A program made the translations under genes and the position numbers. A stretch of DNA of 64,000 bases from Spirochaetaceae bacterium (lineage in GTDB: Bacteria; Spirochaetota; Spirochaetia; SZUA-6; Bin103), in assembly GCA_028818385.1 (NCBI GenBank), contig JAPPNY010000210.1, forward strand, positions 95,023 to 159,022. The letters run 5' to 3'. Shown piece after piece: positions 24,257 through 32,582 of this stretch (positions are counted from its first letter, which is position 1; each line of letters opens with the position of its first letter). The notes under the pieces were generated by a model. It made no database searches. It saw only the letters and a program-made list of their open reading frames with translations, and had not been told where the DNA came from.

Positions 24257-25810
24257 CTACTCACGGGAATCTGGCTGGTCAGAGATGAATTGAAAGGCGT
24301 ACAGCTTGCAGTCGCGCATGACGAACCGTATCTTTATCGGCTTCCCCGCTAGCCCGCTCACATCCTGCCTGTCGCCCCAGCACACCGGCATTCGAACCGA
24401 GTTGCCGCAGATGAACGTGGCTTCGTCTGCGGTGTAGCCTTGTACGGGTTGACCGTTATCGTGCTGTAGTTCTACCAGCACGGAGCCTCCTGCGCCGGTA
24501 TCCACATTCAGTTCCAGCCGACTGCCTGAAAACCGAATCGAGGGGGTCAGGAGCTCGCCACCGCTGTAATCTGCATCGGCCGACATGAATCCATCCAATC
24601 TCATAACGGCACGGTCGATGCCGCTGAGACGGCTTTGCGCTGTAGGATCTACGGTTCCGTTCTCATCCCAGTTAGCTCCGGTGTAGTAGATCCACAGCTC
24701 GTCGCCGACACGAATGGGATTTGGCATTTCCCATATCGATCGGGAAGAGAAGGTTCCCTCCGGCCCGGGGCTCATGAAAGGCCTGCGCCCGCCGCAGCGC
24801 TGAAAACTCTTGCCGTCACGGCTCACTGCCAGTCGCGTGTCGAAGCGGCTGGGTAACGGGAGCCTTCGCGTTTCCTGGCGTTCCACCGCCAAGTCGTCGC
24901 GCATGGAAGTCACCACCAGGTCACTGTCGTACCAGCACCAGTTCGCATGGGCGAGCATGAAATACACGCCGGTCGCGGCATCGGGATACTTGAACACCAA
25001 GGCGCCATAGTAGTCCATCGCCACTCTTCCATGGGGAGTATCCGGCCCCGCCGATCGCAGCGGCACGGGTGTCTCGTACGTGGCCATATCCACCTCGTCC
25101 GGCCACATCACGATGCTCTGGTTGTCCCATCGGCGCAGGTCATCGGACTCGAGCCGGCGCACCGTACGGTAGCTCTCGTTGCCCTCGGCAGTCCCGTGTC
25201 GCTTGGCGACCCAGTAGCGGGTGTACAATACGTAGCGCCCGATTCGCGGGTCCCAGAAGACGATGCTCTGGGTATCCCAGCCGCCCCGGCCGATTCGGAT
25301 ATTCTCGAACAGCTTCCAACGGATCCCGTCGGGGGAGCTGTGCATGTGGAACTGGCCCCACACCTCGGGTGAGTAGACCTTCGTCTGCGTCTTGTAGCGC
25401 TCCTCGGGCGGGGCATTCGGGTCGATCCACACCGAGCTTCCACCGATCAGGCTGGGTAAGACGGCGTTGTTGGCGGTGCTTCCACCAACGTCGACGAGAT
25501 CCAACACGGGCTTGGTGAAATGGATCCCGTCGCTGGACTCGGCATAGCTGACGTATCGTTCATCATTGTCCGGGTCGTCGACGGAATACCAGATTCGGAT
25601 GGTGCCGTCATCCTCCTTCAATACGCAGTTGTAGGTACGTCCGAGACGAGCCTCAGGCTGCTTTTCCCAGGATTCATCCAGAACGACCACCGGCTGCCCC
25701 GTCGGATAAGGCGGATTCATCACGAGCTCCACAGCGGTGCTGGAGTCGATGAACATCCTATCCACGAAGAGCTGTTTACTCGATCCGACGTCGATTACAT
25801 GATGGTCCAT
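24257..25810 (-). CDS. Propeller glycosidase-like protein, copy B of a tandem pair
   Basis: Protein of 517 residues; aligned by eye to copy A without gaps over 509 residues with about 49 differences. The extra C-terminal residues SDQPDSRE are absent from copy A. Homology extends ~16 bp upstream of the start, including the ribosome site, so the unit duplicated is gene plus leader. Differences cluster in the first 180 residues (for example RLFMESSTG versus RMFIDSSTA), which may tune specificity. Same propeller plus beta module layout as copy A; no signal peptide. The 260 bp upstream to the divergent DUF3604 gene contains only short frames with nothing recognisable. Confidence 0.8.
   Translation of the reverse strand: MDHHVIDVGSSKQLFVDRMFIDSSTAVELVMNPPYPTGQPVVVLDESWEKQPEARLGRTYNCVLKEDDGTIRIWYSVDDPDNDERYVSYAESSDGIHFTKPVLDLVDVGGSTANNAVLPSLIGGSSVWIDPNAPPEERYKTQTKVYSPEVWGQFHMHSSPDGIRWKLFENIRIGRGGWDTQSIVFWDPRIGRYVLYTRYWVAKRHGTAEGNESYRTVRRLESDDLRRWDNQSIVMWPDEVDMATYETPVPLRSAGPDTPHGRVAMDYYGALVFKYPDAATGVYFMLAHANWCWYDSDLVVTSMRDDLAVERQETRRLPLPSRFDTRLAVSRDGKSFQRCGGRRPFMSPGPEGTFSSRSIWEMPNPIRVGDELWIYYTGANWDENGTVDPTAQSRLSGIDRAVMRLDGFMSADADYSGGELLTPSIRFSGSRLELNVDTGAGGSVLVELQHDNGQPVQGYTADEATFICGNSVRMPVCWGDRQDVSGLAGKPIKIRFVMRDCKLYAFQFISDQPDSRE
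24372..24556. repeat. 185-bp block identical to 22740-22924
   Basis: Second member of the identical pair, offset by 1632 bp. It ends at a synonymous-looking change (A versus G) four bases after GGAGCTC's start and begins after a C/G difference. Confidence 0.85.
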
Positions 25811-26070
25811 GACGCTCCTCTTTCACAGAAAACTAACTACTGAGGATGCCGCAAATCGCGCAAGGCTGTCAAGCGAGGCCGGCAGCGTCGGACAGCCTGG
25901 CTCGCGGAATGCTGAGCGGTGTCCGAGCAGGAGTAGCGGCTGGACGGGGAGCAGGTGCTTGCATCAGCGTAGAACCTCGCTATTGAGTGTTCGCACGCGA
26001 TGCGGTTGAATGACGGCGAAGGACAGCGAAAGGGAGGACTTCGGATGGCCAAGACGCCTGGAGAATCCCA

Positions 26071-27708
26071 TTGACCGCGAATGATCGAGCGCGAGAGCTC
26101 GGACGATGCTTGCATGACGATCTTCAACTTTACTGGGGCGACATGCACCTCAACCTCCATCCTCACCAGGTACCGATGATAGAACGCACGTATGCCGCTG
26201 CCCGATCGCATCTGGATTTCTTTCCGATAGCCTACTATCCTTTCAACAGCTACAAATCTCCGGAAGGTCTCAGTTTGGAAACTGAAGGTCAGGGCGACGC
26301 CTTCCTGAAAGACTGGCCGGCGATCCTATCTGCGGTTAGACGACACAATGATCCAGGCCGGTTCGTGACGTTTGCCGGCTATGAGTGGCACGGAGACCGG
26401 CGCAGATTTGGCGATCATAATGTCTTCTATTTTGATGAAGGACCCCTTGATGCCGCGGAGACGCTGCCGCAGCTCTTTGCGAATCTGCGAAGGAACAAGG
26501 GAATTGTGATTCCTCACCACATCGGTTATCAGGTCGGCCAGCGAGGCAAACACTGGGACTATTACGATGAGGAGCTTTCGCCATTCGTGGAAATCTTCTC
26601 CGATCACGGCTCCAGTGAGGGATGCGACACCCCATTCACCATGGACCGCGTGGCGTCGATGGGTCCTCGGGTCTCGGGAGGGACCGTGCAGGATGGACTC
26701 GCTCGAGGATATCGGGTGGGTATCATCGCATCGGGCGACAATCACAGCGGCTTTCCTGGGGTCTGGGGCAACGGGCTGGCGGGTGTGTGGGCCGCTGAGC
26801 TGACGCGCGAAGGCTTGTGGCAGGCGTTTCGGAGTCGCCGGGTGTACGGCGTCACGGGCGATCGTATCAGCTTGGCGTTCGAGGTAAATGGGCTCGGCAT
26901 GGGCAGCGTGGGGAAGACTGAGGGAATGGCGGACATACGGGCTCACATCGTCGGTTGCCATGCCATAGATCGAGTGGAGTTGTTGCGTAACGAGCGGGTG
27001 TTGTACACCTATTGCCATTCCGGCACATGGGACGTGCCCGGTGGCGATGGTCAGATCCGCCTGAAGATGAGGATCGATTGTGGCTGGGGTCCTAGCGAGT
27101 TTTACGGTCTGAAGACGGCCAACAAGATTTGGCGGGGGCAGCTCAGGATCGATCGAGGACGGCTGGTGAATGTACAAGGATGCCTGAGCTGCTTCGGCCA
27201 GCGAGTCGAGGAACCCACGGAACGGGAATGCAGCTGGCAGCTCGAGACGGAGCCCCGGCCGTACCATGGTGCAAGGGTCAGCGAGGTAGGCTGGGCCGGT
27301 GGCACGAGCTGGACGAACAGGCAAGCGCTGATCTTCGAGATCGAGGCGTCTCCGACCGATCGGATTCATCTGACGGTAGATGGGGAAAGCGCCGTCTTTT
27401 CGGTTCGGGAAGCGTTGCGGCGCTCGCGCGTCCTGGCTGCGACGGACGAGTCCTACGATACGATATCGCGGCAGTTGCGGCTGTCGTCGGATGATCTGGA
27501 CAAGGAGGATGAAGTCGTCTGGCACAACGCGTACAAGACCAAGGTACACGTTGCGATCCCGGAGTCGGGCTATACCGTGCCTTTCCACTTCGTTGATGGA
27601 TCGCCGCCGGAGGGATGGAATTGGTACCGACTGCGCGTCAGCCAGTTGAATGGACAGATGGCGTGGTCATCGCCGATATGGCTGAGACGAGCTGCTCGTG
27701 GCGAGTGA
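26071..27708 (+). CDS. DUF3604/PHP-like metallo-protein
   Basis: Protein of 545 residues related to the DUF3604 group of the PHP metal-hydrolase superfamily. Metal-ligand style motifs occur in order: LYWGDMHLNLH (near 20-30), AGYEWHG, GDHNVFYFD, VIPHHIGY, EIFSDHGSSEG and IIASGDNHSGFPG. A C-terminal beta-rich half follows. The only start that keeps the first metal motif is TTG 26071, which has GGAG seven bases upstream; an in-frame stop lies at 26011. Reaction unknown; members often sit in glycan or phosphoester catabolic loci. Divergent from the propeller pair, co-directional with the IolE-like gene. Confidence 0.75.
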   Translation: MTANDRARELGRCLHDDLQLYWGDMHLNLHPHQVPMIERTYAAARSHLDFFPIAYYPFNSYKSPEGLSLETEGQGDAFLKDWPAILSAVRRHNDPGRFVTFAGYEWHGDRRRFGDHNVFYFDEGPLDAAETLPQLFANLRRNKGIVIPHHIGYQVGQRGKHWDYYDEELSPFVEIFSDHGSSEGCDTPFTMDRVASMGPRVSGGTVQDGLARGYRVGIIASGDNHSGFPGVWGNGLAGVWAAELTREGLWQAFRSRRVYGVTGDRISLAFEVNGLGMGSVGKTEGMADIRAHIVGCHAIDRVELLRNERVLYTYCHSGTWDVPGGDGQIRLKMRIDCGWGPSEFYGLKTANKIWRGQLRIDRGRLVNVQGCLSCFGQRVEEPTERECSWQLETEPRPYHGARVSEVGWAGGTSWTNRQALIFEIEASPTDRIHLTVDGESAVFSVREALRRSRVLAATDESYDTISRQLRLSSDDLDKEDEVVWHNAYKTKVHVAIPESGYTVPFHFVDGSPPEGWNWYRLRVSQLNGQMAWSSPIWLRRAARGE

Positions 27709-27764
27709 TGGTGAACGCCAACACGCCACGGCGCGCGCTTCCAGTTTGAGATGAAACGGTCGGC

Positions 27765-28646
27765 ATGAGGATCGGCACGGCGCCGGCTTCATGGGGCGTC
27801 TGGTTTGCAGACGATCCCAAACAACCGCCGTGGCCGCGGTATCTGGATGAAGTTGTGGAGGCCGGCTACCGGTGGATCGAATTGGGGCCGTACGGCTATC
27901 TGCCCACTGAGATATCTACGCTTCAGGCCGAGCTCGCCAGCCGTCGCTTGAAGGTTTCCGCCGGCCAGGTGACTGAGGCGCTCGAAGGACCGGCGGTATG
28001 GCCAGCGCTGCAAGAAAAGGTGCTTCGCGTGGGTGAGTTGCTGGCCGGCTTGGGAGGGGAATACCTGATACTCCTCGACAAGACGTATACCGACGTGGCG
28101 ACATGCCAACGGACCGCACCGATTCGCCTCGACCAGAGTGCCTGGCGGCGGCTGATCGATAACACGCACAAAGTGGCTGATATTGCGCGTGCTGAGTTCG
28201 GACTCAGGCTTCTCTTCGAACCGCACACCGCCAGCCACGTCGAACATGTAGACCAGATCGAGACGCTGTTGCATCACACTGACCCGGAGCGGGTGTCGCT
28301 CTGTCTGGATATAGGTCACTGTGCGTATCGGGGCGGTGATCCTGTCAGTCTCGTGCGGGAGTATCCTCGTCGCATCCGCTATCTGCATTTGAAGAACGTT
28401 GACCCGGAGGTGAAGCGGAAGGTCGAACGTGAAGGCATCCCATTCCAAAGTGCCGTCGGAATGGGTGTATTCTGCGAATTGTCGCAGGGCAGCGTGGACG
28501 TTGTCGCCTTGCGCAGTTCGCTGCGTGAGATCGACTGCGATGGCTGGGCAATTGTCGAACAGGGCATGTATCCGGCGCCGTTCGACAAACCGTTGCCCAT
28601 CGCCAAACGAAACCTCGCCTACCTTCGCAGACTCGGCTTCGAATGA
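27765..28646 (+). CDS. Sugar phosphate isomerase/epimerase (IolE-like TIM barrel)
   Basis: Protein of 293 residues starting RIGTAPASWGVWF, the opening of inosose dehydratase/IolE-type AP-endonuclease-2 barrels. Putative metal ligands appear in LLFEPH, CLDIGH, RYLHLKN and AIVEQGMY. It probably isomerises, epimerises or dehydrates a keto sugar or inositol derivative released by the island's hydrolases. It is the last gene of the low-GC island; GC rises sharply after 28,650. No membrane segment or signal. Confidence 0.87.
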   Translation: MRIGTAPASWGVWFADDPKQPPWPRYLDEVVEAGYRWIELGPYGYLPTEISTLQAELASRRLKVSAGQVTEALEGPAVWPALQEKVLRVGELLAGLGGEYLILLDKTYTDVATCQRTAPIRLDQSAWRRLIDNTHKVADIARAEFGLRLLFEPHTASHVEHVDQIETLLHHTDPERVSLCLDIGHCAYRGGDPVSLVREYPRRIRYLHLKNVDPEVKRKVEREGIPFQSAVGMGVFCELSQGSVDVVALRSSLREIDCDGWAIVEQGMYPAPFDKPLPIAKRNLAYLRRLGFE

Positions 28647-28971
28647 TCGCTCACAGGCGGTTCCATCGGAGGGCGGCCACGGGTTGGGCGACGTGTTGGG
28701 TTGGGAATCGACCGGGGGAGCGCGCCCGAGCTGCGGGATCCGTCGCGCCGCGATCGGAGGGCTACCGCCAGCCCGGGCGGGTGTGAGAGAGATCCCGCCG
28801 CCTGCGTGACGTTCGTGGATCGCTGGATCGGCGGCCTGCTGGCGGCGCTGGGTGCCTCGGGATGTGAGACGATACGGTACCGATGTTGATCAGCCACCAC
28901 CGCAGCGAGCTACGCGCCCCGGGCCCCTTCGGCACGAGCGAGCGCCGGCGCTATCGCTGCCGCACAGGGCG
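28647..28971. other. 325-bp interval without a recognisable gene, right edge of low-GC island
   Basis: GC-rich DNA with only short unrecognised frames. No tRNA, terminal repeat or attachment-site duplication was seen. It marks the return to high GC. Confidence 0.5.
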
Positions 28972-29901
28972 ATGACCACCTGGGGCATCCTCGTCGCCTT
29001 CGCCCACGCCGTGAGCTGGGGCGCCACCAGCGTCCTGCTGCGCCGCCTGTCGCTGCGGCTGGATGTGTTCGTGCTCAACGGGCTGCGCGCCCTGCTGGGC
29101 GCGGCGGTGGTGGTGGCCTGGTTCCTGGCGGCCGGCGCTCCGGGCGGGGCTACGCTCACGTCCGGGAAGATGCTGGTGATCGTGGCCTCCATCGTCGTGG
29201 GTGGGCTGCTCGGAGACACCTGCAATGTGGTGGCGTTGCGGCTGGTCGGCGTGTCCCGCGCCGTGCCCCTGACCAGCAGCTTCCCGGTCTTCACCGTGCT
29301 GTTCGCGTTCCTGCTGTGGGGTGATGCGCCATCACCGCTGGCGATCCTCGGCGCCCTGCTGGTCGTGGGGGGCGCAGCGTTGCTGTCGGCGTCCGAACGC
29401 GACCCGGGACCGGCGCAGCCGCGGGAGGGCGGATCGGCGGTCCGGGTCGAGGTGGCGCGCCGGCACCGCTCCCTGGGACTGCTGCTCGCCGCCGCCACGG
29501 CCGCCGCCTGGGGGCTCGAGACGGTCCTGACCGCCATCGCCGCCGAGGGCACGACCACCCTGGCCGTGAACGCCGTGCGCGTGCCGGCCGCCGCGCTCCT
29601 CTCGCTCACCGTCGCGCTGCGGCGCCCGGGTGCCTTCGACGCCGCCCAGAGGGCGCTCCGCAACCGCAACACGATGTGGTGGCTCATCGTGGCGAGCCTG
29701 CTGGGTTGGGTGGTGGCCAGCACGCTGTACGTGGAGTCGATCAAGCTGGTCGGCGTAACGCTCACGGCCACCATCGGCGCCACGGCACCGCTCTACGCCG
29801 CGCCTCTGAGCGCACTGCTGCTGCGGGAACCGCCGAGTCCGCTGACCGCCGTGGGCACGCTGCTGGCGGTGGCCGGCGTGATCCTGGTGATCGCCGTCTG
29901 A
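28972..29901 (+). CDS. EamA-family (DMT) transporter
   Basis: Inner-membrane protein of 309 residues with about ten hydrophobic segments in two homologous halves (first half from TTWGILVAFAHAVSWGATSVLLR; second from LGLLLAAATAAAWGLETVLTAIA), typical of drug/metabolite exporters. An Arg/Glu-rich linker near residues 140-160 joins the halves. ATG 28972 begins the first membrane helix; the frame is open 40 codons earlier but without hydrophobic character. Substrate unknown; it converges with the methyltransferase gene. Confidence 0.88.
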   Translation: MTTWGILVAFAHAVSWGATSVLLRRLSLRLDVFVLNGLRALLGAAVVVAWFLAAGAPGGATLTSGKMLVIVASIVVGGLLGDTCNVVALRLVGVSRAVPLTSSFPVFTVLFAFLLWGDAPSPLAILGALLVVGGAALLSASERDPGPAQPREGGSAVRVEVARRHRSLGLLLAAATAAAWGLETVLTAIAAEGTTTLAVNAVRVPAAALLSLTVALRRPGAFDAAQRALRNRNTMWWLIVASLLGWVVASTLYVESIKLVGVTLTATIGATAPLYAAPLSALLLREPPSPLTAVGTLLAVAGVILVIAV

Positions 29902-29944
29902 CGACGGTTCGCCGTCTGAAGGCCGGTCGGCCCGGCCCGCGGTT

Positions 29945-30601
29945 TCAGTCTCCGGGTGGCTTGCGGGCCAGCGTGCGGTACAGCTCGTCGGTCACCGCAT
30001 GGACGCCGTCGGTGATCAGCCCGGCGTCGCGCATGATGCCGGCCAGCGCGCGGTAGGAGATCCCCGTGTCCCCGCGCTCGGGGCCCCACTGCATGATGAT
30101 GACGCGTCCCTCTGGCCTCAGCAGGCGCCGGAGGTCGCGGGCGACCGCCACCCTGTCCGTGCGCTTCGCGTGGTAGTGCATGATCTGAACGCAGAGGATG
30201 AAGTCCGCCACGCCGTCGGGCAGCGCCGCCCGCACGCCGTCCGACGGGACGGCACGGAGGTTGGCGAGGCCGGCCTCCGCCGCCCGCCTGCGCGCCAGTT
30301 CCACCATGCGCGGCTCCAGGTCGACGGCGTACACCGTCCCGCCCGGCCCCACCAGCCGGGCGGCCGCCAACGCGAACAGCCCCGGCCCGCAGCCGTAGTC
30401 CACCACGGTGCTGGCCGCGGTCACACCGAGCTCGCCAAGCATCGGTCCGGGATCGGCCTCGCCGAACCGCTTCTTCCCATCCAGGAGGTTCGCGACCCAC
30501 TCGTCGGTGTAGCGCTCCCGCGCAGGCTGTCCGGTCACTGGGTGGATACGTGCTTCATTGACGCTGGAGACAGCATGCAGGCCGGCGCCGGCCGCGTCCA
30601 T
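29945..30601 (-). CDS. SAM-dependent methyltransferase (class I)
   Basis: Protein of 218 residues from ATG 30601. Motif I is VVDYGCGPGLFALAAARL, followed by VYAVDLEPRMVELARRRAAEAG and the post-II region GVADFILCVQIMHY. The N-terminal HPVTGQPARERYTDEWVANLLDG is a common start of this small-molecule methyltransferase group. The frame continues upstream to 30775 but that part overlaps the aspartic protease gene on the other strand, so the shorter form is preferred. Substrate unknown. Confidence 0.85.
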   Translation of the reverse strand: MDAAGAGLHAVSSVNEARIHPVTGQPARERYTDEWVANLLDGKKRFGEADPGPMLGELGVTAASTVVDYGCGPGLFALAAARLVGPGGTVYAVDLEPRMVELARRRAAEAGLANLRAVPSDGVRAALPDGVADFILCVQIMHYHAKRTDRVAVARDLRRLLRPEGRVIIMQWGPERGDTGISYRALAGIMRDAGLITDGVHAVTDELYRTLARKPPGD

Positions 30602-30658
30602 GGGTGTCGCGCTCGGGTTGACGCGGCCGGGCCGCGGGTCCTCAATAGCGGAGTGGGC

Positions 30659-31063
30659 ATGTTCCAGGTCCGTGTGACGGTCTCCACCGTGGACGAGCCT
30701 GCCAGGAACTTCACCGAGCGCTTCTGGGTCGATACGGGAGCACTCTACACGTTCATACCGGAGGACCGGTTGCACGCGATCGGCGTCGAGCCATTGCGGA
30801 GCCGAGAGCTGCTCCTGGCCGACGGCCGTCGCGACCGCCGCCTCATGGGCGAGGCGAAGCTGGCGATCGAGGGTCTCGAAGATTCCCTGACTTGCCAGGT
30901 CATCTTCGCCCCCGCAGGTTCGCTGTGCCTGCTGGGGGCGACGGCGCTCGAGGCGTTCGGCGTGGACGTCGATCCGGTCTCCAGGAGGCTGAAACCCATC
31001 CTCGCCATCATCGGCGGCTTCCTCGGCAGCAGGCCGGCCGAGACGGACGAACCAGTCGCCTGA
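30659..31063 (+). CDS. Retropepsin-like clan AA aspartic protease
   Basis: Small protein of 134 residues with the D25-T-G27 active-site signature (FWVDTGALYTFIPE) and hydrophobic follow-ons (LLGATALEAFGVDVDP) of bacterial retroviral-type proteases, which act as dimers. A GGAG ribosome site precedes ATG 30659. The acetyltransferase gene follows after 14 bp on the same strand, and the methyltransferase is divergent. The target is unknown; such stand-alone proteases are sometimes found with toxin-antitoxin or mobile genes, but nothing here shows that. Confidence 0.82.
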   Translation: MFQVRVTVSTVDEPARNFTERFWVDTGALYTFIPEDRLHAIGVEPLRSRELLLADGRRDRRLMGEAKLAIEGLEDSLTCQVIFAPAGSLCLLGATALEAFGVDVDPVSRRLKPILAIIGGFLGSRPAETDEPVA

Positions 31064-31077
31064 CGGCCTTCACCCGA

Positions 31078-31611
31078 ATGCCGCAGGAATTCAAGGCGGC
31101 GGGGCCGCATCGGCTGAACGACGGGACGACCGTCACGCTGCGCAGAGTCCTCGCTGCCGACACCGACCGGTTCGTCGAGTACATCGACGGGCTGTCCGAG
31201 CGCAGCCGCTATTTCTTTCGTCCGTTCGCGTTCGAGCGGGCGAGCGCCGAAACGGTCACCTCCGACCTCGATTCGGAGGATTCGTTCCGGATCGTCGCCA
31301 CAGTCGAGCGGGAGGGACGCGAAGCGATCGTCGGTTACGCGTGGCTCCAGGACCTGGGCGGGCCCGACATCCCCATGCTCGGCATCGGGCTTGTCGACGC
31401 ATACCACGAGCGCGGCATCGGCCGGCTGCTGCTCCGCGCCCTGCTCGACGTGGGCCGCGGGATGGGCCTGAAGGCGATCCGGCTGGGCGTCAACGACGAC
31501 AATCCGCGCGCCATTCACGTCTACGAGTCGGTCGGCTTCCGGCACGATCCGTCCAAGCCGCCGCAGGACCGCGGCACGCACCAGCAGATCTACATGATCT
31601 GCGATCTGTGA
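31078..31611 (+). CDS. GNAT-family N-acetyltransferase
   Basis: Protein of 177 residues. The acetyl-CoA loop is GIGLVDAYHERGIGRLLLRALLD and the closing motif is NPRAIHVYESVGFRHD. Start ATG 31078 lies 14 bp after the protease stop. Substrate unknown. The last ~91 bp of this gene and its downstream flank (31535-31625) are repeated at 32492-32582, beyond the broken GH-like gene, so the locus has been rearranged. Confidence 0.88.
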   Translation: MPQEFKAAGPHRLNDGTTVTLRRVLAADTDRFVEYIDGLSERSRYFFRPFAFERASAETVTSDLDSEDSFRIVATVEREGREAIVGYAWLQDLGGPDIPMLGIGLVDAYHERGIGRLLLRALLDVGRGMGLKAIRLGVNDDNPRAIHVYESVGFRHDPSKPPQDRGTHQQIYMICDL

Positions 31612-31625
31612 GCGGCGACCACGCC
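31535..31625 (+). repeat. 91-bp direct repeat, copy 1 (3' end of acetyltransferase)
   Basis: Encodes FRHDPSKPPQDRGTHQQIYMICDL and the stop. The second copy at 32492-32582 reads FRHGRSKPQRDRGAHQPTYMIRDL with the stop changed to TGG. The two copies bracket the pseudogene. Confidence 0.8.
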
Positions 31626-31665
31626 AACGGAATCCGGTTACCGTCTGCTCCAGGGGGAAGATGCG

Positions 31666-32436
31666 ATGAGCGGACCGATCCTGGTCGAGAACGGCATCCC
31701 ACGCGGTGCGATTCACCTGAGCGCCGCGGCCAACGACGTTCACCGGTTCGTGGCGGAGGAGATCCAGCGCTACGTCGAGTTGCTGAGCGGCGGACGGCTG
31801 CCGATCGTCACGGAGCCCGAGGCCGCGCCGGGGGGCGCGCTGATCCTGGTCGGCGGGCCGCGGGCGAACGACACCGTGCGGGGGCTGACGGCTCGCGGCG
31901 CGTTGGATCTCGGCGGGCTGTCTGCCGAAGGGGCGTATCTGCTGAAGTCGGTCGATCTCGACGGGCGCCGCTGTATGGTCGTGGCAGGGCAGGACGACAC
32001 CGGGACGATGAGTCCGGCTACCTGGCGGTCGGCAGGGACAGCCGCTCCTGGGGCCGCAGCGTGCACACCACCACCGGCACCCGTTCCGAGGTCCGCGTCG
32101 GCCGGGAGTGCTTCCCGCACGAGCGCCTGTGCGGGGATGAGTTCCGGGAGGTCGGCTCCGAGGACGAGGCGTTTGCCGTCGCCATCCCGTTCCTGCGCGA
32201 GATCATCCGCTACGCCCACCGGCGGTGCGTGCAGGTCTGGCTGGTCTTCGGCGAGCTGCCGTTCGTCTCACACAACCTGGCGCCGCAGAGCGCCCTGGTC
32301 GACCATGGCGTGGCGCCGAGCGAGAGTCACAGCTACCAGCGCTACTGCGGGGTGGCGGTGCCGACCGGCGATCCGGCGGCGCTGGACATCTGGGAGGCCG
32401 CGCTGTGCGCGGTGATCGAGACCTATCCGGAAGCCG
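31666..32436 (+). pseudogene. Broken glucuronidase-like GH gene (307-bp deletion, truncated)
   Basis: The first ~110 codons match the gene at 42641-45031 closely (ILVENGIPRGAIH..SAA, YLLKSVDLDGRRC). After GTM the sequence jumps to SGYLAVGRDSRSWGRSVHTTTG in another frame; compared with the intact paralogue 307 bp are missing (equivalent to 42986-43292), which breaks the frame. The shifted frame continues recognisably to IWEAALCAVIETYPEA near 32436 and then stops matching. A ~55-bp unrecognised stretch and a copy of the acetyltransferase 3' end follow. Cannot make a functional enzyme. Confidence 0.88.
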
Positions 32437-32491
32437 TCAAGACCCTGCGGCAAGAATCCTCGATCTTTTTTCGCGGCGCGCCCGCAGGAGT

Positions 32492-32582
32492 CTTCCGGCA
32501 CGGTCGGTCCAAGCCGCAGCGGGACCGCGGCGCGCACCAACCGACCTACATGATCCGCGATCTGTGGATGGCGACCACGCCG
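32492..32582 (+). repeat. 91-bp direct repeat, copy 2 (acetyltransferase 3' end fragment)
   Basis: Degenerate copy of 31535-31625. Its complementary strand supplies the last codons and stop of the minus-strand GH-like gene ending at 32546, replacing that gene's natural end. Confidence 0.8.

Noticed and set aside
30745..31743. Long minus-strand frame opposite the protease and acetyltransferase genes
   Set aside because: Antisense shadow; the plus-strand proteins have clear active-site motifs.
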